Assembly: GCF_001053095.1 (NCBI RefSeq)
Contig: NZ_CGBP01000005.1
Span: forward strand, 1-64,000
DNA length: 64,000 bases
DNA from: Yersinia similis
GTDB taxonomy: Bacteria > Pseudomonadota > Gammaproteobacteria > Enterobacterales > Enterobacteriaceae
Direction: 5' to 3'
In this document: positions 40,780 through 49,183 of the stretch, one piece after another
Position numbering within the stretch: the stretch's first letter is position 1
Layout of the letters: every line of letters starts with the position of its first letter
Program-made: the position numbers and the translations under genes
The notes under the pieces: model-generated
Told to the model about the DNA's origin: nothing
The model's database searches: none
The model's input: the letters and a program-made list of their open reading frames with translations, nothing else

Positions 40780-40796
40780 TTGGCACGATAGCTGCT
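40780..40796 (+). promoter_or_regulatory. Sigma-54 promoter of the aldehyde dehydrogenase gene
   Basis: TTGGCACGATAGCTGCT has the -24 GG at 40782-40783 and the -12 GC at 40794-40795, the required spacing. It lies about 100 bp upstream of the ATG and is paired with a divergent sigma-54 activator gene. Confidence 0.85.
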
Positions 40797-40897
40797 TTAA
40801 ATGGAAAGAGAAAAAGTAACACCGATACATATCGATAACAAAATAGTAGCGGTGGTGCCAACTTCTGATAATAAACACCCTACATAAGGAGCTTGCA

Positions 40898-42418
40898 ATG
40901 CGTTATGCACATCCAGGAACACCAGAGGCTTTAGTCTCTTTCAAAGCAATCTATGGCAACTATATTGGTGGTGAATTTATTGAACCGCTCGGTGGTCAGT
41001 ACTTTATGAATACTTCACCAGTGAATGGCAGTGATATTGCGCAGTTCCCACGTTCCGACGCCCGAGACATTGACGCAGCGCTGGATGCTGCCCATCAAGC
41101 CGCTGACGCTTGGGGGAAAACCAGTGTTCAACATCGTTCCAACCTCCTGCTACAGATGGCCGATCGTATCGAAGCCAATCTTGAATACCTTGCCGTGGCA
41201 GAGAGTTGGGATAACGGAAAGCCGATTCGCGAAACACTGAACGCCGATCTACCACTTGCGGTGGATCATTTCCGTTATTTTGCCGGGTGCCTGCGGGCAC
41301 AGGAAGGCGGTGTGGCCGAAATTGATGAGAAGACCGTTGCCTACCATTTTCATGAACCGCTAGGTGTGGTCGGGCAAATTATCCCATGGAACTTCCCGCT
41401 GCTAATGGCCGCGTGGAAACTTGCACCCGCACTGGCTGCGGGTAACTGTGTGGTGCTGAAACCGGCAGAACAGACACCACTGGGAATAACACTGTTACTG
41501 GAACTAGTCGGTGATATTTTCCCAGCAGGTGTGATCAATGTGGTTCAGGGCTACGGGCGTGAAGCAGGAGAAGCGTTGGCACGTAGTAAACGTATTGCCA
41601 AAATTGCTTTTACTGGATCCACGCCAGTTGGTCGCCACATCATGGCTTGTGCTGCGGAGAACATCATTCCCTGTACAGTCGAACTGGGTGGCAAGTCACC
41701 GAACATCTATTTCGCCGATGTGATGGAAGCAGAACCAGAGTTTATTGATAAAGCGGTTGAAGGACTAGTATTGGGCTTCTTCAATCAAGGAGAAGTGTGT
41801 ACCTGTCCTTCTCGTGCGCTGATCCATGAATCCATTTACGCGCCATTTATGGCGCGAGTAATGACAAAAGTCGCCAATATTCGCCGTGGCGACCCACTAG
41901 ACACCGAAACCATGATTGGTGCTCAAGCTTCTCGTCAACAGTTTGACAAAATCCTTTCCTATATTGACATCGCTCGTAAAGAAGGGGGGGAAATCCTCAC
42001 AGGAGGCGCGCGAGCAACCATCACACCTGCTTTGGATTCTGGTTTCTACATCCAGCCAACGTTGATTAAAGGTGATAATCTGATGCGCTGCTTCCAAGAG
42101 GAAATTTTTGGGCCAGTAATCGGTGTAACCACGTTTAAAGACGAAGCTGAAGCACTGGCTATTGCGAATCAGACGCAATTTGGCCTTGGTGCAGGTATCT
42201 GGACGCGTGATGCCCATCTGGCTTATCGCATGGGCCGAGGTATTAAAGCGGGTCGCGTCTGGACGAACTGCTACCATGTCTATCCTGCACATGCTGCGTT
42301 TGGCGGCTATAAACAGTCGGGCGTAGGACGTGAAACACATAAAATGGCATTAAACCAGTATCAACAAACAAAGAACCTGTTGGTCAGCTATGACACTGCG
42401 CCTTTAGGGTTGTTTTGA
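40898..42418 (+). CDS. aldB: NAD(P)-dependent aldehyde dehydrogenase, AldB-like
   Basis: Oxidises short aldehydes such as acetaldehyde to acids; 506 aa. Conserved blocks are [20 protein letters not shown] (cofactor), the [11 protein letters not shown] turn, VELGGKSPN with the general base Glu, [13 protein letters not shown] with the catalytic Cys at about 301, and EEIFGPVIG. The C-terminus [20 protein letters not shown] follows E. coli AldB (512 aa). AGGAG lies 6-7 bases before ATG. It is expressed from the sigma-54 promoter above, unlike E. coli aldB, for which sigma-S control is known. Confidence 0.95.
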   Translation: MRYAHPGTPEALVSFKAIYGNYIGGEFIEPLGGQYFMNTSPVNGSDIAQFPRSDARDIDAALDAAHQAADAWGKTSVQHRSNLLLQMADRIEANLEYLAVAESWDNGKPIRETLNADLPLAVDHFRYFAGCLRAQEGGVAEIDEKTVAYHFHEPLGVVGQIIPWNFPLLMAAWKLAPALAAGNCVVLKPAEQTPLGITLLLELVGDIFPAGVINVVQGYGREAGEALARSKRIAKIAFTGSTPVGRHIMACAAENIIPCTVELGGKSPNIYFADVMEAEPEFIDKAVEGLVLGFFNQGEVCTCPSRALIHESIYAPFMARVMTKVANIRRGDPLDTETMIGAQASRQQFDKILSYIDIARKEGGEILTGGARATITPALDSGFYIQPTLIKGDNLMRCFQEEIFGPVIGVTTFKDEAEALAIANQTQFGLGAGIWTRDAHLAYRMGRGIKAGRVWTNCYHVYPAHAAFGGYKQSGVGRETHKMALNQYQQTKNLLVSYDTAPLGLF

Positions 42419-42492
42419 GTCTATTAATGAGCGTCTCAGCCTACAGGGTACCAATACTCCAGCGTCATACCGTAGCTAATGAAGAGTAACGC

Positions 42493-42526
42493 TTCAAAGA
42501 CCGGTTATTAGTGACCGGTCTTTGAA
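42493..42526 (+). terminator. Hairpin downstream of aldB
   Basis: TTCAAAGACCGGT and its exact complement form a 13-bp stem with an 8-base loop, 75 bases after the stop. There is no T tract on the plus strand. Confidence 0.6.
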
Positions 42527-42534
42527 GGAGAAAA

Positions 42535-42542
42535 GGGAAGGG
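42535..42542 (+). other. KOPS octamer (FtsK-orienting sequence)
   Basis: GGGAAGGG on the plus strand, 2.45 kb left of dif and pointing to it. Other plus-strand copies left of dif start at 1876, 8895, 10150, 17579, 29573 and 42978. Minus-strand copies right of dif lie at 58762-58769 and 59364-59371. Confidence 0.6.
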
Positions 42543-42988
42543 TAATGGCGGCATACTCATCCTTTATTTGTAAAAATGGTTTATCCAAAAAACTTCCCAA
42601 TCAATGATCTATACTAGCTACTCCCCCATGATCGTAATAACTCTTTTCAGCCTCAGTTAGTTAAAAATATCAAACTACGCTCTCTGATGAGAGAGACGTA
42701 AAATCATTCGCATGATTAGAAATAAAAATCATATATCCGTCTTAATATTACCACGTCACAATTCCACACATATTAAGCGGGATTATTCGTAATTCCATAC
42801 CAAATGAATTATATGTAAATTAAATTAAGTGAAATTAATAAAAACACAACATTTGGCAATAAAAGACCAATTAGCACTCCCATTCTAAAGGAGAAAAATT
42901 TCCTCCTAAACCATAAAAAGAACATATATAAGAAAATATTTTTCTCACATTAAAGATATATATTGGTTTCGTTTGTAGGGGAGGGTCT

Positions 42989-43912
42989 ATGCGTAATGTG
43001 ATAATATCAATGCTATTTATATTGGTTTCTTTAACCTGGGGAACAACATGGTTAGCAATGAGGATTGCTGTTGAAACAATTCCACCTATATTTGCCACGG
43101 GGATGCGTTTTATATTTGCATCGCCTTTTTTAATCTGCATTGCATTGCTAACCAAAACACCACTTTTATTTCCAACTGGGCAACGATTTTTTCAATTTAT
43201 AATCTGTATATTTTATTTCTCCATCCCTTTTACGTTAATGATTTATGGTGAGACTTATGTTAGTTCAGGTCTTGCCTCAATTATTTTTTCCAATATGCCA
43301 GTGGCCGTATTAATCGCATCGGTTATCATTTTAAATGAAAAGACTAATTTAATGCAAATCACGGGGTTAACTATTGCAATGGTTTCTCTGGCAAGTATTC
43401 TCCTTGAGGAGTCAAAAACAGGTGTTGGGAGTCATTGGCAAGGGATTCTAGCTCTTGTTTCCGCCGTGATTATACATGCGATTGTATATACGCAATGCAA
43501 GAAAAGGTGCTGCACAGTCTCTGTTATCACATTTAATGCACTTCCTTGTTTTTTGGCGGGTTTAATTCTTGCATTTGCAGGGTATTTTTTTGAGAAGCCA
43601 CAACTTGCGAATTTCTCAATTAACTCAATATTATCAACTTTTTACCTTGGCGCTTTTGCTGGAGTATTTGGCATTTTGTGCTATTTCTTGCTCCAACAAA
43701 AGGCTAATGCTTTTCAGGCCTCTCTTGTATTTTTAATATTCCCTCTGATTGCCGTAAGTTTGGAGAGCTATATCTATGGATATGCAATTTCATTTTACTC
43801 AATGCTGTTGATAATACCTTTAGCTTTTGGAATACTCATTATTCTTATCTCTAAGAACTATTATGCAGTAAAGAATCAGGGTAGCGTTACACCGGTAGAT
43901 GTAGAAAGGTAA
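42989..43912 (+). CDS. EamA/DMT-family transporter
   Basis: Inner-membrane protein of 307 aa with ten hydrophobic segments in two EamA repeats. The first repeat begins SMLFILVSLTWGTTWLAMR, typical of RhaT/YdcZ-type drug/metabolite exporters, with GETYVSSGLASIIF and MPVAVLIASVIILNEK following. Codon use is noticeably AT-rich compared with neighbours, and the Cys-rich stretch QCKKRCC at mid-protein is unusual. It is probably acquired. The substrate is unknown. GGGGAGGG just upstream serves both as a ribosome site and as an FtsK-orienting octamer. Confidence 0.82.
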   Translation: MRNVIISMLFILVSLTWGTTWLAMRIAVETIPPIFATGMRFIFASPFLICIALLTKTPLLFPTGQRFFQFIICIFYFSIPFTLMIYGETYVSSGLASIIFSNMPVAVLIASVIILNEKTNLMQITGLTIAMVSLASILLEESKTGVGSHWQGILALVSAVIIHAIVYTQCKKRCCTVSVITFNALPCFLAGLILAFAGYFFEKPQLANFSINSILSTFYLGAFAGVFGILCYFLLQQKANAFQASLVFLIFPLIAVSLESYIYGYAISFYSMLLIIPLAFGILIILISKNYYAVKNQGSVTPVDVER

Positions 43913-43938
43913 CAAAATAAAGGGGCGATTTATACGAC

Positions 43939-43982
43939 ATATAACTTGCCCCCTCGGCCAGCATTTAGGGGGCAAGTTATAT
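43939..43982. terminator. Bidirectional terminator
   Basis: A 16-bp perfect stem (ATATAACTTGCCCCCT and complement) with a 12-base loop between convergent genes. The G/C core with A/T flanks works in both directions. Confidence 0.8.
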
Positions 43983-44007
43983 AAGTAAAGGAGCCATTAA
44001 ATATTTT

Positions 44008-44460
44008 TTAAGGGCACTTCATCAATACGTCACTATCTTCTTTGTCATCATGTACAGTAGCACTTAATGAATAGTCAGATGCTTCAGAACTATTATTTTT
44101 AATTTCCCAAATCCAACTAAGCGCTCCTGGAGTATAATAATCCTCATACCTAAGAGGTCTATCAATATCGCTTCTCTTTACCTCTTTCCATCCATCTCTT
44201 ATACTGCATAGTAAAATTAACGTCATATCTGCATTTGCATTGGTAGAACGTAATACAGCATATAATTCCCCTCCTCTCGACTTACCCTCTTTATTTCCTC
44301 TAATACATACTTCTCCTTTTCCTTGGATAGTACCAGTATATGTTTCGATATTAGGTATACGAAGAGAAGGTATTGAATTTAGTGTATTATCATAATCAGC
44401 CGCCAACGCTAATCCAGAGAAAAATGTTAATGTCAGTAATGACAGAAATTTTTTTTTCAT
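44008..44460 (-). CDS. Predicted exported protein of unknown function
   Basis: A 150-aa protein with a clear signal peptide (MKKKFLSLLTLTFFSGLALA, cleavage before ADYDN). The mature part is hydrophilic with three cysteines and probably mainly beta (ETYTGTIQGKGEVCIRG, ELYAVLRSTN, SWIWEIKNNSSE). I do not recognise a family. The gene is AT-rich and sits between an acquired-looking EamA gene and the dif site. It is transcribed toward the shared terminator. Confidence 0.65.
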   Translation of the reverse strand: MKKKFLSLLTLTFFSGLALAADYDNTLNSIPSLRIPNIETYTGTIQGKGEVCIRGNKEGKSRGGELYAVLRSTNANADMTLILLCSIRDGWKEVKRSDIDRPLRYEDYYTPGALSWIWEIKNNSSEASDYSLSATVHDDKEDSDVLMKCP

Positions 44461-44572
44461 AAAACTCTACCTATATAAATACCATCATTCTCATTTTTAT
44501 TATCTACACTATCTTTATTGTTTTTTTTGTGATTAATATCAAGTTTTATAAAACTTATCATCGGGGGATTAG

Positions 44573-44907
44573 TTGTGGAAATCATGGCGCTATCGCATTA
44601 ACGTAGGTGAGTCAGCAAAAGTTGAAGCGCAGTCAACAGAGAAAACAGGATCAGTTGTGGGCAGAGGTGGGCCAGTGTTTATAGGGCATAGTGAAGATGA
44701 TGTGCAGCCATTCACAGTCGGGGAGAATATGCTATTGCTCGGAGACCTTCATTTTGGGCGGAAGTATTTAGTGTGAGAACAGCGGGCACAGAAGTAAACG
44801 GTGAAGTATTCATCCAGCCTGTGTCATCGCAGGTGTTTTTGCCACGTCTGAGGTACCAACATGGCCATCCGCTCAGCATAATCACTTACAGACTGCGATT
44901 GGGATGA
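44573..44907 (+). pseudogene. Possible degenerate coding fragment next to dif
   Basis: One frame is open 44573-44776 from a GTG and contains VGRGGPVFIGHSEDDVQPF. Another overlapping frame continues to a stop at 44905-44907 (EVFSVRTAGTEVNGEVFIQP). The change of frame near 44740-44770 suggests a broken gene. No family was recognised and no ribosome site is seen. It might be debris from an element once inserted near dif. Confidence 0.3.
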
Positions 44908-44925
44908 TAGAACAAAACACCGGCG

Positions 44926-45156
44926 TTGTCGCATCAGCCCAATAGCCCAATCATGACCACAAAACCCCAGATTCTGCCTATTCTTATCTTGGTGCGCATA
45001 ATGTATATTATGTTAAATAGAATTTGGGGTCTGTTGCTTCCACTTGCAGTATGGATCTCCTTCCCTCATTTGAGCCCGGTGACGCTGCTATGTGAAATCG
45101 ATAGGAGTATCAATCGTCATTTCCATGCAATTAGAACTACAGATAATGAAAGTTAG
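44926..45156 (+). CDS. Doubtful small membrane-protein frame spanning dif
   Basis: A 76-codon frame from TTG, or 67 codons from the ATG at 44953. It encodes a hydrophobic helix (ILPILILVRIMYIMLNRIW and on) of which the middle is encoded by dif itself. A good hairpin terminator begins 16 bases after the stop. Against it: no ribosome-binding site and no recognisable family. It could be chance, because dif happens to encode a hydrophobic peptide in this frame. Confidence 0.25.
   Translation: MSHQPNSPIMTTKPQILPILILVRIMYIMLNRIWGLLLPLAVWISFPHLSPVTLLCEIDRSINRHFHAIRTTDNES
44991..45018 (+). other. dif, XerCD chromosome dimer resolution site
   Basis: The XerC arm GGTGCGCATAA, spacer TGTATA and XerD arm TTATGTTAAAT make a 28-bp site that matches E. 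coli dif at every position as I remember it. It recombines sister chromosomes under FtsK control at division. Filamentous phage YpfPhi of Y. pestis integrates at dif; here the site is uninterrupted. Arm order (XerC left, XerD right) fits a terminus where the left arm lies at low coordinates. Confidence 0.95.
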
Positions 45157-45171
45157 GAATGAAGCAATATC

Positions 45172-45191
45172 GGAGCCCAAGTTTGGGCTCC
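45172..45191 (+). terminator. Hairpin after the dif region
   Basis: GGAGCCCA and TGGGCTCC form an 8-bp stem with an AGTT loop, followed by TTCCTTAC. It is a plausible intrinsic terminator for plus-strand transcription through dif. Confidence 0.6.
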
Positions 45192-45338
45192 TTCCTTACA
45201 TAAATCATGATATTTGGATATTGGCGACTGTAAACGAAATTGTGTAATTTCCCTGGTGTGGCATTTAATATAACGTAAGGTTCCGATTTATATTGGTCTT
45301 TGCCATTACCGGATACCTTTTGACTTCAAACATTCATT

Positions 45339-46517
45339 TCATGGGTGCAACTGAGACAGCCCTTCAATCGCACTTTCTAGATAACGACGCGGGCATCCTA
45401 AATTTATTCGAATAAAGCCAGCCCCCATCTGCCCGAAACTTTCGCCCATGGACGCGGCGATCTTCGCCTTGTCGAGTAAAACTTGCTTCAGCGTTGTATC
45501 ATCCAGCCCCAAGTCACGGCAATCCAGCCAGGCGAGATAAGTGCCCTCTGCCTTAACCATGTGACACCAAGGAGCTGCATAAGCTAGTGCCTGTTCGAGC
45601 CAGCGCCGGTTCTCGGCTAAATAGGCCTGTAAGGCATCCATCCAAGGGGCACCATATTTATATGCTGCCGTGGCTGCAGTCATAGATAAGGCATTGAAAA
45701 CATCTAAGCCATGTGCATTAAGCCGATTGATAAATGCATGACGAATATCTGAGTTAGGAATGAGAAAGTTTGAAATTCTCAATGAAGATAACCCAAATGT
45801 CTTACTTGCCGACGTTGCCGCGATAACATGCTCATGCCACTCAGGGCCTAAATGTAATACCGATGTGAATGTCTCTCCTGGTAACGTTAAGTCAGCCCAA
45901 ATCTCATCTGAAATCACGATGACATTGTACTTTTTGCACAGTGCCAATAGCTGGGTAAGCTCTTCTGACCTCCAGCATCTACCTGTAGGATTGTGCGGGT
46001 TACACAGCAGTAATAACCGGGGTTTCTCACGTTGAAGCAGTTGTTCTAAATGGTTATAGTCAATTTTATAACCCTCTACCCTCTCCAATAGCGGGTTCTC
46101 TAAAACCACCCTATTATTCATCGTGATAATCTTGGCAAATGAACCATAATACGGTCCCTGAATAACAACCCCATCACCGGGTTCACTCAACATTTGAATC
46201 AGTAAAGCCAGACCGGGGACGACGCCCTCAACGGAGGTAAACCAGTCTCGATTGAGTGCTAACTGATGCCGGTTGGCAAACCAATTAATCGCGGCTTGAT
46301 AGTAATCATCATTTCTTTCGCTATAGCCGAATACACCATGATCGACACGGGTGTGTAGCGCTTGCAGCACTTCATCGGGGCACCTAAAATCAAAATCAGA
46401 TACCCACATAGGCAATAAATCTGATTGGTCTAATTGCAGATATTGATTTAAAAAGTCCCACTTAACCGAACTGGTATTATGACGATCAATCACCTCGCTA
46501 AAATTAGGCTGTTTCAT
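45339..46517 (-). CDS. PLP-dependent C-S lyase/aminotransferase, MalY/PatB-like
   Basis: Class I aminotransferase fold, 392 aa from MKQPNFSEVIDRH, with AGGAGG upstream. MWVSDFDFRCP, the CNPHNPTGRCW substrate/cofactor loop, the VISDEIWADL aspartate and the TSASKTFGLSSLR lysine that binds PLP are intact. PatB/MalY enzymes split cystathionine or cysteine conjugates to thiol, pyruvate and ammonia. It overlaps the 3' end of nhaC by 14 bp, so the two are translationally coupled and probably act on one nutrient. In E. coli malY is likewise coupled to a transporter gene (malX). Confidence 0.9.
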   Translation of the reverse strand: MKQPNFSEVIDRHNTSSVKWDFLNQYLQLDQSDLLPMWVSDFDFRCPDEVLQALHTRVDHGVFGYSERNDDYYQAAINWFANRHQLALNRDWFTSVEGVVPGLALLIQMLSEPGDGVVIQGPYYGSFAKIITMNNRVVLENPLLERVEGYKIDYNHLEQLLQREKPRLLLLCNPHNPTGRCWRSEELTQLLALCKKYNVIVISDEIWADLTLPGETFTSVLHLGPEWHEHVIAATSASKTFGLSSLRISNFLIPNSDIRHAFINRLNAHGLDVFNALSMTAATAAYKYGAPWMDALQAYLAENRRWLEQALAYAAPWCHMVKAEGTYLAWLDCRDLGLDDTTLKQVLLDKAKIAASMGESFGQMGAGFIRINLGCPRRYLESAIEGLSQLHP

Positions 46518-47958
46518 GTTGCACCTCCTGACGCTTGCCTGCATTCTCAGGCTTTACTTTTGCTATACCGAAACCGGTAAAACCATAAAGAAGGGCAAAG
46601 AATACAGCGGCATAACACTGAACAGCCCACGGTAACAGATCCAGAGTACTGACTCCCAGCGTTGTGGCCATGTAAATTCCTGCGGCGGTCCATGGAATTA
46701 AAGGCTCAATAACAGTACCGGCATCTTCTACCGTCCTTGATAGATTTTTATTATCCAAACCCATTCGGCCATAAGCGTCTTTGAACAACTCAGCAGGGAT
46801 CAGCAGCGCTAACTTTCCGTCACTGGTGGCACCCGTCACCAAAATTGTTGTTGCGACCGTTGCAGCAATAAGTTGCCCGACAGTCCGTACAACTTTCAGT
46901 AAGCGGTTGATAATGATCGTAAGAGCGCCCGTCAGAGTCAATGCACCCGCAAATGAGAATGCACAGAAGACTAAGAGGATAGTACTCATCATTGAGAACA
47001 TGCCGCCACGGTTCAACAGACGAGGAACGTCACTGACAATGCCGGATACGTTATGCCCCTGATCTGCAAACATCGATAGATTAAAACCATCCATCAAGGA
47101 CTCTAATCCTTGCTGTAAGGTAAATCCTTGTAGGACAACTGCAATCACAATCGCCAGTGCACAGCCCGCCAGCATCACCGGAATGACTGGCCACTTTATT
47201 ATTGCGCCCCACAAGACCAAGACCGGAGGCAAAATCAGTAACACGTTAAAGTGATATAACCCCTCAAGCGCCTGAATAATTTCCGTTACTTTTTCAGGTG
47301 TCGCAGCACTGCCGATTGAGCTGGAATGACCGGCAATCAGATAGACGATGGCAGCCAAAACAAAACTTGGGAGCGTGGTATACATCAAATGCTTGATATG
47401 AACATAAAGGTCGGTATCCGCAACAATTGCCGCGAAGTTTGTTGAGTCAGAAAGTGGTGAAATTTTATCGCCAAAATAGGCCCCAGAAACTACCGCACCC
47501 GCTGCTGCAGCTAACGGCACATCAAGACCTGCAGCGACGCCCATAAGAGCGACGCCAACAGTGCCGGCAGATCCCCAAGACGTACCGGTACAGACCGAAA
47601 TGACACTGGTAATAAAGAAAGCAGAGATCAGGATGTATTGTGGACTAATCAGCTTTAGCCCCCAGTAAACCATATAAGGAATGGTCCCGCTGACCATCCA
47701 GGTACCAATAAGCCCTCCAACACAAACCAAAATCAAGATCACAGGCATCGCCTTGGCGAGCTTTGCCACAATGGAATCAATAATGTCATTCCAGCGATAT
47801 CCCTGCCAATAAGCTAAGGCAGCGGTGATACAAGCGGATAAAAGTAGCAAGGGCTCAATACGTAACCCAAACTGACCATATCCAACCACTAACAGAGTTA
47901 GCATTGACACGATCGGCAATAACGCCAGTCCCAAGCTTAGCTCTTTTTTGTTGTCCAT
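46504..47958 (-). CDS. nhaC: NhaC-family Na+/H+ antiporter-type transporter
   Basis: Inner-membrane protein of 484 aa with about twelve hydrophobic segments. Conserved features of the NhaC family are TSWGSAGTVGVALMGVAAGL, GAVVSGAYFGDKISPLSDSTN and GALTIIINRLLK. Relatives exchange Na+ for H+, but some move organic anions or amino acids with sodium. Coupling to a C-S lyase gene and local control by a LacI-type repressor hint at a nutrient carrier here, which is inference. GGAG precedes the start; the putative operator and CRP site lie 80-125 bp upstream. Confidence 0.88.
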   Translation of the reverse strand: MDNKKELSLGLALLPIVSMLTLLVVGYGQFGLRIEPLLLLSACITAALAYWQGYRWNDIIDSIVAKLAKAMPVILILVCVGGLIGTWMVSGTIPYMVYWGLKLISPQYILISAFFITSVISVCTGTSWGSAGTVGVALMGVAAGLDVPLAAAAGAVVSGAYFGDKISPLSDSTNFAAIVADTDLYVHIKHLMYTTLPSFVLAAIVYLIAGHSSSIGSAATPEKVTEIIQALEGLYHFNVLLILPPVLVLWGAIIKWPVIPVMLAGCALAIVIAVVLQGFTLQQGLESLMDGFNLSMFADQGHNVSGIVSDVPRLLNRGGMFSMMSTILLVFCAFSFAGALTLTGALTIIINRLLKVVRTVGQLIAATVATTILVTGATSDGKLALLIPAELFKDAYGRMGLDNKNLSRTVEDAGTVIEPLIPWTAAGIYMATTLGVSTLDLLPWAVQCYAAVFFALLYGFTGFGIAKVKPENAGKRQEVQHETA

Positions 47959-48040
47959 TTATAACTCCGGTTGCGAATGGGCTGTGACAACAGAATAATT
48001 AATATATTGAACCGAGGATGTGAGCGCGGATGGCTGTTCA

Positions 48041-48054
48041 TGTAAGCGGTTTCA
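48041..48054. promoter_or_regulatory. LacI-type operator candidate upstream of nhaC
   Basis: TGTAAGCGGTTTCA is an imperfect palindrome around CG, the usual form of GalR/LacI-family operators. It lies 83 bp upstream of the nhaC start and next to the LacI-type gene. Confidence 0.55.
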
Positions 48055-48067
48055 TGAGAAATGAAAG

Positions 48068-48083
48068 TGTGACAAAAGTCACG
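48068..48083. promoter_or_regulatory. CRP-like site upstream of nhaC
   Basis: TGTGA-CAAAAG-TCACG matches the CRP consensus at nine of ten conserved positions. Its centre is about 28 bp upstream of the operator centre, a layout typical of CRP-activated, LacI-repressed promoters. Confidence 0.65.
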
Positions 48084-48106
48084 TTTCAAACTATTGATTA
48101 CCCTAT

Positions 48107-49120
48107 TTATCCCCTATTCTTCCCTATCTGTGCAACTGAATCCCTGATAACCAGATCAGCGGAGAACATATTGATTTGGGGCGAGACTTCCCCCTCAGCA
48201 TGTAACAGCAAGGCGATGTTTGCAGCCCTTCTGGCCATTCGCTCAATTGGGTAATGGACGGTGGTTAATGATGGATAGAGATAGCGGGCCAAAACGACAT
48301 CATCAAAACCAACAATTGAAAGTTGTTCCGGCAGGCTGATGTTTCTTTGATGTAATGACCGCATCATCCCGGCAGCCATCACATCGTTAAATGTTACCAC
48401 TGCGGTAAAATTCTGATCGCTGGCTAATAGCTTTTCCGCTGCTAACTCGCCCCCCTCCTCATCAAACGGAACGCTAATAATCCAATCAGCAGGCACCGTG
48501 ATCCCCGCGCTCGCCATAGCAGCTAGGTATCCTTCCAAACGCTGTTTTTTGTCATCAATCAATAAATTTGCGGTGACACATGCAATTCTAGTATGACCAT
48601 TCTGAAGCAGATAATGGGTGGAGGCTTCTGCGGCACGGGTATTGTCTAACCAGACACACCGGTTAGCAATAGCGGGTAAATAACGATTAATGAGTACCAA
48701 CCCAGGAGTGTGGGCAGCATAGCGTAAGATCTCAGCCTCACTCATTCGTGTGATATGAGCGACGATGGCTTCACATCCTTGATTGATCAAAAACTCTAGC
48801 CCGGCTTTTTCAAGTTCTTCCTGGTGGCCCCCACTACAGACCATCAACTTGGCTCCTTTTTTACGAGCAACCTCTTCAACCCCTCGGGCTAAACGAGAGA
48901 AGAATGGATCAGCCAGATTACCGGTCAGCAAGCCCAGCATGTTTCCACTTCTTTTAGCCAACGCAAGAGCTGCCGCATTTCGCTGGTAGTTGTACTCACG
49001 CATTGCCTTCTCTACACGTTCACGGGTACCGGGCTCTACATAGGCCGTATTATTAAGAACACGACTAACCGTTGCTACCGAAACCCCAGCCCTCAGCGCA
49101 ACATCTTTCATTGTGGCCAC
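48107..49120 (-). CDS. LacI/GalR-family transcriptional regulator
   Basis: A 337-aa regulator. The N-terminal helix-turn-helix and hinge read MATMKDVALRAGVSVATVSR then VLNNTAYVEPGTRERVEKAM. The effector domain has MLGLLTGNLADPFFSRLARGVEEVA, VVTFNDVMAAGMMRSL and IVGFDDVVLARYLYPSLTTV. It is read in the same direction as nhaC-patB, 149 bp upstream of nhaC, and is probably its repressor. The effector is unknown; it is GalR-like in layout and not a clear MalI orthologue. Confidence 0.9.
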   Translation of the reverse strand: MATMKDVALRAGVSVATVSRVLNNTAYVEPGTRERVEKAMREYNYQRNAAALALAKRSGNMLGLLTGNLADPFFSRLARGVEEVARKKGAKLMVCSGGHQEELEKAGLEFLINQGCEAIVAHITRMSEAEILRYAAHTPGLVLINRYLPAIANRCVWLDNTRAAEASTHYLLQNGHTRIACVTANLLIDDKKQRLEGYLAAMASAGITVPADWIISVPFDEEGGELAAEKLLASDQNFTAVVTFNDVMAAGMMRSLHQRNISLPEQLSIVGFDDVVLARYLYPSLTTVHYPIERMARRAANIALLLHAEGEVSPQINMFSADLVIRDSVAQIGKNRG

Positions 49121-49183
49121 GAGTCACTCCCCATTTAGGCACTCTCTTTAGCTGTTTTATAACCACCGAACATCGATAGCAAC

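Larger units (their letters stand above)
42419..42988. other. Intergenic region between aldB and the EamA gene
   Basis: A 570-base region. It holds the hairpin after aldB, two FtsK-orienting octamers (42535 and 42978), a small CTCTCT/AGAGAG inverted repeat near 42680 and an AT-rich leader to the EamA gene. No further gene was supported. Confidence 0.45.

Noticed and set aside
42871-43155. Minus-strand frame opposite the EamA start
   Set aside because: It overlaps the transporter start and leader, is low-complexity and AT-rich, and no ribosome site is seen.
45063-45073. matS-like GTGACGCTG right of dif
   Set aside because: The second arm is absent (CTATG in place of TCAC).
48069-48082. Near-matS palindrome GTGAC-N4-GTCAC
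   Set aside because: The spacer is four bases, not three; it is better explained as a CRP site.
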